64,000 bases of DNA from Paenibacillus sp. 19GGS1-52 (GCF_022369515.1 NZ_CP059724.1:3472001-3536000); one strand, 5' to 3'; positions 54,631 through 62,854 are shown, counted from the first letter of the stretch. Translations and numbers: made by a program. Notes: generated by a model from the letters alone, not told the origin.

Positions 54631-55381
54631 GCGAGTTCAAAAAAGGCTGCATGTAGGCTCCATTATGGAATATAGGAACTACTTCGCTAACATTCAGTTC
54701 ACTTGCAATAATAACATCCTCTGGAAAGCCCTTTTCTGTTAACTCACGACCAGACGAGCATTCACTCAAAATCGTTTGTATGTCGTGTTCTGCATGACTA
54801 AATGCACTAACAGCAATCTTAGCCTCTGGCGAAATAACTGATTGGTCAAACGCACTAAGAATTGCACCAGCAGCAATCAAATCTTCAATAGCTGGACGCA
54901 GCATACCATTTGCCCACTGTTCACCACATGCGATTACACTTATCACTTCATCTGGATAATGCCTCTTTATAAAATCTGAAACAGCAAAAGCATTCCGTAA
55001 ACACCCAGCTATCGTAAATACATTAGACTCAGTAGCTATAACTGTACACATTGAACCATTTAGAGAAGGTAATACGATTCTTGATTGTTGTTGCAGAGAG
55101 AGTAACGATACTGGAGAAAGCGAAGGAGTCTTGCCACGCTTTTCAGCTAAAGTGGCATTAACAGACTGAGCATATTTTATTGCTGACTCATCTTTGTACC
55201 GATATGGAAACACAAAAGCTTCTCTTGAAACTGCAACTTCAACACAAGTAGTAAACGATAAAACATCAATTATGACCACAACACTCGATAATGGAGCCAG
55301 TCGTCGTACCCCTTCTGCTCCCCATTCAAATCGAATGCGATATTGAACTTGATTAAAAACATCGTCGTTTATAATGATCAT
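54623..55381 (-). CDS. comB: 2-phosphosulfolactate phosphatase-like (ComB family)
   Basis: 252 residues. VVVIIDVLSFTTCVEVAVSR near the N-terminus, LPSLNGSMCTVIA, VISVIACGEQWANG and a late GRELTEKGFPEDV follow the ComB order. The family removes phosphate from 2-phosphosulfolactate in coenzyme M or sulfolactate synthesis, although Firmicute copies are of uncertain substrate. The ribosome site AAAGGGGG touches the ATG at 55381, closer than usual. It is a single gene between R5 and R6. Confidence 0.75.
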   Translation of the reverse strand: MIIINDDVFNQVQYRIRFEWGAEGVRRLAPLSSVVVIIDVLSFTTCVEVAVSREAFVFPYRYKDESAIKYAQSVNATLAEKRGKTPSLSPVSLLSLQQQSRIVLPSLNGSMCTVIATESNVFTIAGCLRNAFAVSDFIKRHYPDEVISVIACGEQWANGMLRPAIEDLIAAGAILSAFDQSVISPEAKIAVSAFSHAEHDIQTILSECSSGRELTEKGFPEDVIIASELNVSEVVPIFHNGAYMQPFLNSLN

Positions 55382-55402
55382 CCCCCTTTGATATTGACCT
55401 TT

Positions 55403-55484
55403 GTTAACCTGCCCGTTACTTCAATATAAAAAGCAGATTGCATTAGCAGTCTGCTCTTTACGCTATCGTTTACCGTTAGTTAAT
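55403..55484. repeat. attC-like array repeat R6
   Basis: Left arm GTTAACCTGCCCGTTAC, inner hairpin AAGCAGATT..AGTCTGCT, right arm CGCTATCGTTTACCGTTAG. On the minus strand the inner hairpin AGCAGACT..AATCTGCT is followed by TTTTT, so it also works as a terminator. The PP2C gene's TAA stop lies at its right end. Confidence 0.75.
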
Positions 55485-56298
55485 CAGAAGGGTAACAAGC
55501 TGGTGAATTATTTTCAATGGTCCAAGAAATAATCGTCGCACTATCTCGACCTTTACCAACGTGGACGGCTGTTAGCAATTCTTGAACACATGTGTCTAAA
55601 GAAGATTCAAATTGAGATTTTAAGCATTCATATATATTTCTCGGATTGTTGTAATGACTTTCTCCGAACTCTAAAAGACCATCAGTCGTCATAAGAATCA
55701 TGTTTTTCCCAGGACGAAGTTCACGTAATCCAGTGGTATAACAAGGTATTCCATAATTAAATGCACTCTGATTTCCAAGCCATTCGTAAAAGTTCCTTTG
55801 GTTCATGGCAAACTGACCCATTTTTTGCAGTTCTTCATGAAGGAGGTAAAGGACACAGTCGCCTATATTAAGCCACCATAAATATGGTCCTTTTCTAACG
55901 CAGATTAGACAAGAAGTTTCTCCGACAATGTCTTTGCATTGGTTTATGAAATCATGTGAACTGAATAAATTTACAATCAATTGTCTTATTGTTTCAAATA
56001 AATATTCAGTACATGTTAGTAAACCTTCATAAATTTCAGGCATTATTGATTCTAAGCTACGTATTACTAATTCGGCACTTTGTGCGGTATTATGGGCATC
56101 TAAAATCACTATAAATTCACAGCTATTATCCTCACTACGCCAAATAAGAGCCCCGTCCTCATTTTTGTTGGCACCAGAAGAAGTATTTCCTCCGTATATG
56201 CCAATAGTGATGTCTTTATAATTTGTTACAAAGGGGGCATCTAAGTGCTTATCTACATCACCTAACCAAATAAATTGACTTAGTTTCACAATTCCCAC
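55480..56298 (-). CDS. PP2C-type serine/threonine phosphatase
   Basis: 272 residues from GTG 56298 (or GTG 56289, which is better spaced after AGGTGGG). Metal-binding motifs of PP2C are present: NKNEDGALIW (Asp48), VILDAHNTA (Asp67), LNIGDCVLYLL, LMTTDGLLEFG (Asp) and KGRDSATIISW. It is cytoplasmic and stands alone, without a kinase gene. It is preceded by a T-box leader, which is unusual for a phosphatase. The TAA stop is shared with repeat R6. Confidence 0.8.
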   Translation of the reverse strand: MGIVKLSQFIWLGDVDKHLDAPFVTNYKDITIGIYGGNTSSGANKNEDGALIWRSEDNSCEFIVILDAHNTAQSAELVIRSLESIMPEIYEGLLTCTEYLFETIRQLIVNLFSSHDFINQCKDIVGETSCLICVRKGPYLWWLNIGDCVLYLLHEELQKMGQFAMNQRNFYEWLGNQSAFNYGIPCYTTGLRELRPGKNMILMTTDGLLEFGESHYNNPRNIYECLKSQFESSLDTCVQELLTAVHVGKGRDSATIISWTIENNSPACYPSD

Positions 56299-56332
56299 CT
56301 ACCAACTGAAGTATTTATTGTTACTAAAGCAA

Positions 56333-56590
56333 CAAAAAATCTATTGTCTACAAAGAGGCAATAGGTTTTTCCATCGCGGTACCACTCTTCTTGATTCGCT
56401 ATTTAGTCGATAACGAATCATCTTAGAACCTAGTTACGGAGGTTAACCGTTAAGACCTTTCAACCTACCGCTCATGGGTGAGTTGGAGGAACTATCGGCT
56501 GTCTCGCACCTACCGAAAGTTCTCTGAGCAATAGATAACCTTTAATACTTCCAATCAATGCGTTTAGCCGTAAATTATTTGAATTGAGTA
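56333..56590 (-). promoter_or_regulatory. T-box riboswitch leader
   Basis: On the minus strand: Stem I with GCTCAGAGAA..TGAGC (about 56,530-56,470), a GGTG..GA region, then the T-box AAGAGTGGTACCGCG (56389-56375, consensus AGGGTGGNACCGCG) and a terminator CTATTG..CAATAG followed by ATTTTTT (56364-56334). T-boxes sense uncharged tRNA and allow readthrough in starvation. A CTC (Leu) specifier in AACTCACCC is possible but not certain. The gene 35 bases downstream is a PP2C phosphatase, not an aminoacyl-tRNA synthetase. Confidence 0.85.
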
Positions 56591-56616
56591 TATAATCCCC
56601 AAATGTTCCCTGTCAA
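56587..56616 (-). promoter_or_regulatory. sigma-A promoter of the T-box transcript
   Basis: On the minus strand TTGACA (56616-56611), an 18-base spacer and TATACT (56592-56587). Confidence 0.75.
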
Positions 56617-56630
56617 CAAGCATTATTGAG

Positions 56631-56660
56631 TTAAACTGACCGTTAGGTTAGCGGTTCCCT
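56631..56660. repeat. attC-like array repeat R7 (degenerate)
   Basis: TTAAACTGACCGTTAGGTTA then GCGGTTCCC. It has CCGTTAG and an AACTGA lead but no clear second arm. It separates the nuclease gene from the T-box promoter. Confidence 0.4.
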
Positions 56661-56730
56661 CTGAACTTAATAAATCTTCCAACGAGGAAAATGTTCTTTG
56701 TTCATTTATTTGCCCTAGACTTCTTGGGGC

Positions 56731-57636
56731 TTACTCACCTACCATACCGTCCTTATCAGCATCGTGCATATATGGGTATAACCAGTGTTCACTTGTTATT
56801 GGCATACTATAACCTGCTGCTTTAGCTTCTTTAATCGTCACCTGTCCATTACCGTTTGTATCAACACTGGATATATCACCGTTTGTATTTGAACTAGTTG
56901 AATCAGAAGGTTCACTGCCTGTTAAACCAAGTGATGCGTTTACTTCATCAGGATTCACATTGTCGAATTTATCGATGATCACGTTACCCTTTAAAGTATA
57001 GGTATACTGATAACTTGAGGGGATTTGGGTTTTTGTATTCGGATATGTGATAATCGCTTCAAAATTAGTCGCTCCACCTGCTTTGCGTATCGCATCTTCC
57101 ATATAAGCTTGATTACCATGTCGATTGAGTGTACTGTCCTGCGGGGTAATATTATACGCATTCGATACACCTCCGAGAGAATCAGCAATGACATGTCCTT
57201 CATCTAGAACGTCACTTTCGACACAAGGAACCTTTGCCTCGTCTGCGTAGTATCTGCCAGACGATAATACAGTTTCGTTAAGGTCGTCTTGCAGAATAAT
57301 TTCGGTAGCAATCACACGCACTAGTTGGCCGTATTCATTCGTAAATGCCCAATATTCACGCTCCCCATAACCAACGTCAACAACAATGTTAGGTTCGCGA
57401 TGCCCAGACAAATCACCACCATCAACCTCGATAAGCTTGTAACCTTGAAACTGTTCGTTATTTGGTGGGGTTTGTATTTCCTCCACAACAGGAACACTCG
57501 GCGTTTCCACTACTACTGGTTCGTCAACAACCGTAGTGACAGTTTCTTCTTTTTCATAATTTTTATTTGTTTCAACTGTGGCTACTACTTCTTGTGAAGT
57601 ATTGGATGTATCTTCTACATTGGTACAACCAACCAC
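56731..57636 (-). CDS. lipoprotein DNA/RNA non-specific endonuclease
   Basis: About 301 residues after GTG 57636. The nuclease core is DEGHVIADSLGG (His as in the DRGH motif) with QDSTLNRHGNQAYMEDAIRK. The C-terminus has an EF-hand/dockerin-like calcium site, SVDTNGNGQVTIKEAKAAGY and DADKDGMVGE. A lipobox VVGC lies at the start, and the frame upstream reads a hydrophobic IILLLTIIF, but an in-frame TAA follows and no ATG is found. The signal peptide therefore lacks a normal start and expression is doubtful. Confidence 0.7.
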   Translation of the reverse strand: MVGCTNVEDTSNTSQEVVATVETNKNYEKEETVTTVVDEPVVVETPSVPVVEEIQTPPNNEQFQGYKLIEVDGGDLSGHREPNIVVDVGYGEREYWAFTNEYGQLVRVIATEIILQDDLNETVLSSGRYYADEAKVPCVESDVLDEGHVIADSLGGVSNAYNITPQDSTLNRHGNQAYMEDAIRKAGGATNFEAIITYPNTKTQIPSSYQYTYTLKGNVIIDKFDNVNPDEVNASLGLTGSEPSDSTSSNTNGDISSVDTNGNGQVTIKEAKAAGYSMPITSEHWLYPYMHDADKDGMVGE

Positions 57637-57703
57637 AAAGATGATCGTTAAAAGTAAGATTATTTTTTATATTTAGGTTAGATAGGCAAAAGAGTAGATA
57701 ATG

Positions 57704-57751
57704 AAAGGACCACACATTTTAGATATGTCTAATATGTGTGGTCCTTTATTT
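57704..57751 (-). terminator. terminator hairpin
   Basis: AAAGGACCACACAT (57704-57717) and ATGTGTGGTCCTTT (57734-57747), a perfect 14-bp stem between repeat R8 and the nuclease gene. It ends transcription of the 57796 gene. Confidence 0.8.
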
Positions 57752-57760
57752 ATTTTCTTC

Positions 57761-57787
57761 TTCAACTAACGTATCCGTTAGTGCAAC
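57761..57787. repeat. attC-like array repeat R8 (right arm only)
   Basis: TTCAACTAACGTATCCGTTA then GTGCAAC. It lies nine bases beyond the 57796 gene's stop codon. Confidence 0.65.
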
Positions 57788-57795
57788 AATAAGCA

Positions 57796-58414
57796 TCAGT
57801 TCCTTCTCTCCACTTTAATCTTAAGTAATAGTACAGTTTTATTTTCATTTATCATCTTTGTTATTTCATTACTATCTTGATAGTCGTATGTTCTTAACGA
57901 ATTCCCTGACTGTTGGTAAACTCCCAACACTTTCGTTTCCCCAGATTCTAAACCTACTTCTTCGTGACCGATTGCATAGTCCCAAGTGCTTGCCCCTCCC
58001 CGTTCTAAGATGTTTTCAACTAATTGAGGGGGAGTAGATACATCTGGCGAATAAAAGAAGAACGAAACATTTTCAAATTGGGGATTAATAATTCCAAACC
58101 CCATTGGACCTTCCGCTTCTTGGTCAGGATGTAAACCATATGATAGTTCTTTCAAACGGAAAGGAACGGTTTCTTTTCCATCTTTATAACCCTCCACCCA
58201 AAGAGTTACCCAACTTTTATCAGCTTCCGTTAGTTTCAAATTGAAATCATATAAAATTCCGAGGTGTAAATCATTAAATGTCTTTGTATATTGGGAATTA
58301 TCGGTTACTGAAATGTAAGCTATCTTCTCTCCACCATTAGGTTCGTTATTACAACCAAATACTGTAAGAAATAAACAACATGACCAAATATGAAACGGTT
58401 CGATAACTTTTCAA
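57796..58414 (-). pseudogene. lipoprotein gene with a frameshift
   Basis: TTG 58414 after GGAGGTGA starts MKSYRTVSYLVMLFIS, a signal peptide, which runs out at TAA in this frame. The next frame supplies TVFGCNNEPNGGEK (lipobox VFGC) and then the conserved body ISVTDNSQYTKTFNDLHLGI through LTEADKSWVTLWVEGYKDG, ending VERRN. The length 619 is one base more than a multiple of three, so one base is inserted near 58,375. As written only the part from ATG 58239 could be made without a signal. Family unknown. Confidence 0.65.
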
Positions 58415-58481
58415 TATCGTCACCTCCAACGCAAAGCCATTGTACCATAAAATACCATATTTTAAACCTAATTTTGTTGTG

Positions 58482-58516
58482 GCATTGCTGAACTATCCTG
58501 CCCGTTAGCGTAATGC
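58482..58516. repeat. attC-like array repeat R9, left arm
   Basis: GCATTGCTGAACTATCCTGC then CCGTTAGCGTAATGC. Its right arm appears at 61799-61828; the DNA between them (58.5-61.8 kb) interrupts the element. Confidence 0.65.
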
Positions 58517-58543
58517 CCTCTTGTTTCTTTGCCCCGTGGCAAT

Positions 58544-58647
58544 CGGACAATGTTCTTGTCATCGCCAAATGACAAGAACGTTGTCCGATAAATAAACAAG
58601 CCCGCGGTTTACGCAGATTTCATTCGGATAATGTTCTTGTCTTCCGA
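58544..58647. repeat. TTCTTGTC-type multi-unit repeat (copy B)
   Basis: Unit CGGACAATGTTCTTGTC, inverted unit GACAAGAACGTTGTCCG, an A-rich stretch, a CCCGCGG hairpin, third unit CGGATAATGTTCTTGTC. The prefix CGGA is common to the three units of this copy. A truncated hydrolase gene begins directly after it. Confidence 0.75.
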
Positions 58648-58668
58648 CATTTGTCCTGTCGTGTATTT

Positions 58669-59042
58669 TCGATCATCAAATAATAAGTTCTAAAACCCTT
58701 CCCGAATTGTTTAATGAAACAAAACAATCCCCAATCGGATACTGGTGGGCTGATTTGCGAAATTACTATACCGCAGAGGAAGCCAAGGATCAAAAGGTTC
58801 CACTTTTGATCCTGCAGGGAGAAAATGATGCACAAGTTCATGTAGATCAGTTGCAGGGCTGGAAAGATGCTCTGACAGGACGCGATGATGTAGAATATTT
58901 GCAGTACCCCAAAATGAATCATTTTCTTGTTGAAGTGGAGCAGACTTCTACTGGCACAGAATATGAAGTTCCGGGTAATGTTTCCTCGCTATTGATCCAT
59001 GATTTGGCTGAGTGGGTCAAAAAAATAGCAGGACATTCTTAA
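58669..59042 (+). pseudogene. C-terminal fragment of an alpha/beta hydrolase
   Basis: The frame encodes PIGYWWADLRNYYTAEEA, VPLLILQGENDAQVHVDQLQ with the acid-site Asp, and MNHFLVEVEQ with the catalytic His, i.e. the last 110-120 residues of an alpha/beta hydrolase/peptidase S9-like enzyme. The nucleophile half is missing; sequence similarity ends at repeat copy B. Confidence 0.72.
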
Positions 59043-59127
59043 GAATGAGCTTCAAATTTGCAGGTTAATGTTTTAGGGTTACAAATCGTCAATCCTATTA
59101 TCTTAGGCACAATTACAACAATAATGG

Positions 59128-59169
59128 ACTTCCAAGAGAGCCAGAGATGGCTGCGGTTTTCTTGGAAGT
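59128..59169 (+). terminator. terminator hairpin after the hydrolase fragment
   Basis: ACTTCCAAGA and TCTTGGAAGT form a perfect 10-bp stem with an inner AGCCA..TGGCT stem. Confidence 0.7.
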
Positions 59170-59294
59170 TCGTTTTATCAAAGGGAATGATTCGATGTAT
59201 GCAGGCAATCATATGAATCAAGTGAAGATTGATTAGGCAAAATTCTAAACAATTATAAATCAAAAACAGGCAATAATATTACTCAAACGATAAA

Positions 59295-59323
59295 TTGAAA
59301 ATGGATTGATTTTTGTGTATAAT
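59295..59323 (+). promoter_or_regulatory. sigma-A promoter of the GntR-ABC operon
   Basis: TTGAAA (59295-59300), 17-base spacer, TATAAT (59318-59323). The palindromic GTATATATAC at 59333-59342 follows near the transcript start and may be the operator for the GntR product. Confidence 0.75.
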
Positions 59324-59381
59324 GTAACTATAGTATATATACAATATGAATAAAATTTTTTTGATAAAACGGGGTATCGGC

Positions 59382-59753
59382 ATGCAAATTATTATTTCTA
59401 ATAGTTCCAAGGAGCCGATTTACGAACAAATCACTCAGCAAATTAAATCACTAATTCTAACAGGAGAATTGCCCAAAAGTACAGTAATTCCTTCAATGCG
59501 AAATCTGGCCAAGGACTTGCAAATCAGTGTCATCACCACAAAACGGGCCTATGATGAACTGGAGAAAGAAGGATTTATCTATTCGATTGTGGGGAAAGGA
59601 TCGTTTGTAGCAGAACAGAGCCCAGACATGATTAGAGAGAAGAAGCAACAGGTCATCGAAGAACAATTAGCTATGGTCATCGCTAACTGCAAGGCGATCG
59701 GACTTTCCCTTTCGGATTTGCAGCAATTAACCAAAATTTTATATGAGGAGTAA
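59382..59753 (+). CDS. GntR-family regulator, YtrA subfamily
   Basis: 123 residues from ATG 59382 (weak GGGG upstream). N-terminal winged HTH: EPIYEQITQQIKSLILTGEL, SMRNLAKDLQISVITTKRAY, LEKEGFIYSIVGKGSFV. A short helical tail replaces a large ligand domain, as in YtrA. YtrA-type repressors control ABC-transporter operons induced by cell-wall antibiotics. The ABC ATPase gene starts five bases after its stop. Confidence 0.87.
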   Translation: MQIIISNSSKEPIYEQITQQIKSLILTGELPKSTVIPSMRNLAKDLQISVITTKRAYDELEKEGFIYSIVGKGSFVAEQSPDMIREKKQQVIEEQLAMVIANCKAIGLSLSDLQQLTKILYEE

Positions 59754-59758
59754 TCGAT

Positions 59759-60625
59759 ATGGAGTATGTGATGGAATTGAATAACGTAACTAAGCGCTTC
59801 AAGGGGTTTTCCGTTGAGGATATGAATTTGAAAATCCAACGAGGTTTTGTAACAGGTTTTATTGGCGCCAATGGAGCGGGCAAATCGACAACAATTAAAA
59901 TGATCATGAATCTGCTCAAACCAGATGATGGAAGCATCCAGGTTTTTGGACAAGGTTATGATCGGCATGAGAAGGCGATTAAGGAGCGTATCGGCTTTGT
60001 CTATGACAGCAACGTCTTTTTCGAAGGTCTTAGTCTAAAGGATATTAAACGGATCGTTGCACCGGCGTACAAGCATTGGGACGATGAGTGTTTCAAACGA
60101 TATATTGAGCAGTTTGAGCTGCCGCTGAACAAAGCGATTAAGACGTTCTCTAAGGGGATGAAGATGAAGGCTTCATTGGCCATTGCCCTGTCGCATGATG
60201 CGGAACTGATTATTATGGACGAGCCTACTGCTGGTTTAGACCCTGTTTTTAGACGCGAGTTGTTGGATCTGCTACAAGAAATCATGCTCGACGGCAAACG
60301 AACGCTGTTCTTTTCCACTCACATTACAACTGATCTGGATCGCATTGCGGATTACATTACTTTCATACGGAACGGCCGCCTAGTTTTTAATCAGTCGATT
60401 CATGATATAGCTGACAACTATGCACTCGTTAAAGGGAGAATTGACCACCTGGATCGGGATACGGAGCAAGCATTCCTTCATATCCGCCGCACATCAACCG
60501 GCTTTGAAGCTTTAACGGATAATCGATCATCCATCCGGGAAATATTCGGCGATCACGTTGTGATAGAAAAAGCCAATTTGGAAGATATTATGTATCATTT
60601 AAAGGGGGATACGAAGCATGCTTAA
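59759..60625 (+). CDS. ABC transporter ATP-binding protein
   Basis: 288 residues: Walker A GANGAGKST (36-44), Q-loop region, signature FSKGMKMKASLAIAL, Walker B LIIMDEPTAGLDP and H-loop FSTHIT. The C-terminal 90 residues form the usual accessory domain. It overlaps the permease gene by eight bases. It resembles YtrB/bacitracin-export type ATPases. Confidence 0.9.
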   Translation: MEYVMELNNVTKRFKGFSVEDMNLKIQRGFVTGFIGANGAGKSTTIKMIMNLLKPDDGSIQVFGQGYDRHEKAIKERIGFVYDSNVFFEGLSLKDIKRIVAPAYKHWDDECFKRYIEQFELPLNKAIKTFSKGMKMKASLAIALSHDAELIIMDEPTAGLDPVFRRELLDLLQEIMLDGKRTLFFSTHITTDLDRIADYITFIRNGRLVFNQSIHDIADNYALVKGRIDHLDRDTEQAFLHIRRTSTGFEALTDNRSSIREIFGDHVVIEKANLEDIMYHLKGDTKHA

Positions 60626-61223
60626 CCTGATCAGACGAGATGTCATTTTGCAGAAAAAACAACTGATGATCTTCATCCCCTATATTCTGGTCTTTATTGT
60701 ATTGGGAACTCCGGCTATTCTAACCTATTTGGTGGCCTGTATCTTCATTCCGCTCAACGCCTATGCTTACGATGAAAAAGTAGAGACCAATATCTTGTTG
60801 AATTCTTTGCCGTATACGCGAACAGAGATTATCGCTTCCCGATATTTGGGAGCAATTGTGTATATGGTGGCCTCTATCGGCATAACCAGTCTGGCCTTGT
60901 TGGTACTTGACAAAACCTTTACCTGGGCAGATATCGCTATAGCGGGCGGTTTGTTTCTTCTATTTGCCGCGTTTACTTTCCCATTGTTCCAGCTCCTGAA
61001 ACCGGGTTATATTTCAACTGTTATACTCGTTAGTTTTGTTCTCATTGCGCTTATTTTTAAGCGTCTATCCGATTCCTTGACCCAATATGTAACGGCTATT
61101 TCGGAGTTCATCAATCGATTTTCAATCCCGAATTTGTATGTGGGAATAGCTTTGATTGTTACGGGCCTCTATGTGATTTCTTGGCTGATGACTACAATCA
61201 TTTATAAGCGAAAAGCTTTTTAA
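60618..61223 (+). CDS. ABC-2 type permease
   Basis: 201 residues, six hydrophobic segments (about 17-42, 74-95, 106-124, 130-152 and 172-195 clearest). The YDEKVETNILLNSLPYTRTEII loop after the first two helices is characteristic of ABC2_membrane_5 permeases. It forms the export complex with the 59759 ATPase; the substrate is probably an antimicrobial or lipid (inferred). Confidence 0.85.
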   Translation: MLNLIRRDVILQKKQLMIFIPYILVFIVLGTPAILTYLVACIFIPLNAYAYDEKVETNILLNSLPYTRTEIIASRYLGAIVYMVASIGITSLALLVLDKTFTWADIAIAGGLFLLFAAFTFPLFQLLKPGYISTVILVSFVLIALIFKRLSDSLTQYVTAISEFINRFSIPNLYVGIALIVTGLYVISWLMTTIIYKRKAF

Positions 61224-61497
61224 GTGAATTACTATATCTGTCTCGGCAAGTTGTAAGCTGGAAAATCTCTCTGTTGATTGACGAAGATACTTCTGTCACC
61301 AACTTTACCAAACTCCTGCACGATATGTTTTTGATATCTTTTCGTTCTTCGTCCATGACGTTTCAAGCAAAACCGCGGCGCCAGCCGCCAGCTTCTATGT
61401 CAACGAGCTGTAGATGCTCCGTTCGTCCCGCGGCCAAACGAATGTCTCCTACTCTGGCTGTTAGGACTAGCCGCAATGGACAAACTTCTCGCGGCAA
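61224..61497. other. GC-rich intergenic stretch, probable element debris
   Basis: GC content rises above that of the neighbours (61,370-61,500). Short coding-like runs occur on both strands but none has a start and ribosome site. It borders repeat copy C, so it is likely the eroded interior of an IS. Confidence 0.4.
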
Positions 61498-61650
61498 TCA
61501 ATGCATGTTCTTGTCCTCAGTCGGGAAACGATGTAAGTTCTTGTCCTGACCAATGGACAAGAACTTACATCCATAAAATAAAAAAACCGCGCAGCATGCG
61601 GATCCTAATGAATGTATGTTCTTGTCCCCTCACACATATCTTACATCGTT
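61498..61650. repeat. TTCTTGTC-type multi-unit repeat (copy C)
   Basis: Extra unit ATGCATGTTCTTGTCC (61501), unit GATGTAAGTTCTTGTCC (61529), inverted unit GGACAAGAACTTACATC, A-run with CCGCGCAGCATGCGG hairpin, unit GAATGTATGTTCTTGTCC. The outer stem GATGTAAG/CTTACATC is perfectly complementary and differs from copies A and B. Confidence 0.78.
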
Positions 61651-61654
61651 ACTG

Positions 61655-61764
61655 TCCATTGACACAAAACCATCCCCAATGATGACACAAAATAGCCCCC
61701 ATTGGAATAATTGACACAAAAGTACCCCCAATCGATATATTGATTGGGGGTACTTTTGTGCAAT
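61655..61764. repeat. TGACACAAAA-type multi-unit repeat
   Basis: Three direct units TTGACACAAAA..CCATCCCCAAT, TGACACAAAA..TAGCCCCCATT and TTGACACAAAAGTACCCCC, and an inverted final unit GGGGGTACTTTTGTGCAA. The variable suffix (CCCCAAT-like) is shared inside the copy. Direct neighbour of copy C. Confidence 0.72.
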
Positions 61765-61798
61765 CTTGTTTTAAGCTGAGAGCGTTGGCGATCAGCTC

Positions 61799-61828
61799 CA
61801 TTGAACTACCGTCTCCGTTAGGTCAATA
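61799..61828. repeat. attC-like array repeat R9, right arm
   Basis: CATTGAACTACCGTCTCCGT then TAGGTCAATAG. On the coding strand of the following gene it reads ACCTAACGG, which fits the attC R'' consensus RYYYAAC. Confidence 0.65.
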
Positions 61829-61854
61829 GCTTAGGGGATTACCTGTTTGTGAAA

Positions 61855-61872
61855 CGAGAATAATTATTCTCG
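61855..61872 (-). terminator. palindromic hairpin after the Nif3 gene
   Basis: CGAGAATAATTATTCTCG, perfect 9-bp arms, 17 bases past the stop at 61889. A probable terminator for the minus strand (TTTC follows). Confidence 0.6.
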
Positions 61873-61888
61873 ATTCACACATGAAGAC

Positions 61889-62650
61889 TCATTCAAAATG
61901 CTCTTCTATTAACTCGACTATCTCTAAATAGCTATACTTTTCTTTAAGCTTTTCAGACAGCGTTCTCACACCAAAGATCTCTGTAAACGTATGACTTCCT
62001 ACAATTAAATTCATACCAATGAACTGCGCATATTGTACAGTATATAAGATTTTCTCGCCTGTTATATACACATCACACCCTGCATTATGGGCATCACGAA
62101 TACTTTGTGTTGAGTTCCCTGCTCCTGTTATAATACCAACTCGTTTTATAGGTTTTTCTGAGTTTCTTCACGACTTTATATCTTCATTTAGAACAGTTCT
62201 AATTCTTTCACTTAACTCATCTAAACTAAGGGGAACCCTGAACTCTCCGATACCTGGCAGGCTTCTGCCCTCATGGTGAGTGGATTGATGGATGAGTTCA
62301 TTTATTCCAAGAGCTTTAAACAATGAATTGCACGTACCAATTTCAGCATAGTCGAGAGGTAAATGAACGAAGAAATGACTGATTCCATATTCCTTGAGTA
62401 GAGAATGACATTCTTCTTTCATACCAAAGACGAAATCCCATGCATCGTGATGGGTAATTATTAGATCTATTTTATTTTCCGTTGCTTGTTTGACGATTTC
62501 GGGAGTAATATTCGTTGAGTACCCTATTCGATTAATTGTTTTTTGACCAAAGTCGTAGAAAGCAAATTCCTCGCCATTATCAAATTGTGTTAACAGGTTG
62601 CCAAATATCGATTCGATTGTTTCTCTGAATTGTTCGGTATCCACTCCCAC
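61889..62650 (-). pseudogene. Nif3-family protein with an in-frame TGA
   Basis: The whole Nif3 (dinuclear-metal, GTP cyclohydrolase I type 2/NGG1p-interacting factor) order is present in a single frame: RIGYSTNITPEIVKQATENK, LIITHHDAWDF with the metal His pair, ISHFFVHLPLDYAEIGTCNS, then after TGA 62168-62170 the continuation KRVGIITGAGNSTQSIRDA, GCDVYITGE and LIVGSHTFTE. A single C-to-T change (CGA to TGA) explains the stop. Both halves are otherwise intact. The start is GTG 62650 or 62644. Confidence 0.8.
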
Positions 62651-62681
62651 TCCCCCATTTAATCACCTATATTTGAGTTTA

Positions 62682-62779
62682 TGCCCATTCTGCCAGTTAG
62701 CACAGAAGGTTGTCATACATTACTGTTTGCAGCCTTCTCCTATTTGTATATTAAGCTCTCGTTCCCGTTAGCATAATGG
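62682..62779. repeat. attC-like array repeat R10
   Basis: Left arm GCCCATTCTGCCAGTTAGC, inner hairpin GAAGGTTG..CAGCCTTC, right arm GCTCTCGTTCCCGTTAG then CATAATGG. Outer ends CCATT/AATGG are complementary, unlike the TTGTT/AACAA of R3, so the outer stem covaries between copies. Confidence 0.72.
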
Positions 62780-62809
62780 TACACCACGCTATCTGTAACA
62801 GCAAGTTTG

Positions 62810-62835
62810 AGGGCCATCCTTTACGGGATGGCCTT
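62810..62835 (-). terminator. hairpin terminator of the AraC gene
   Basis: GGCCATCC (62812-62819) and GGATGGCC (62826-62833) with flanking AG/TT, 20 bases past the stop at 62855. Confidence 0.65.
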
Positions 62836-62854
62836 AAAGTTAATCTCTTGTGAA

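Noticed and set aside
56341..56590. tRNA gene suggested by cloverleaf-like stems
   Set aside because: The stems belong to a T-box leader (AGTGGTACCGCG and terminator present); no tRNA consensus.
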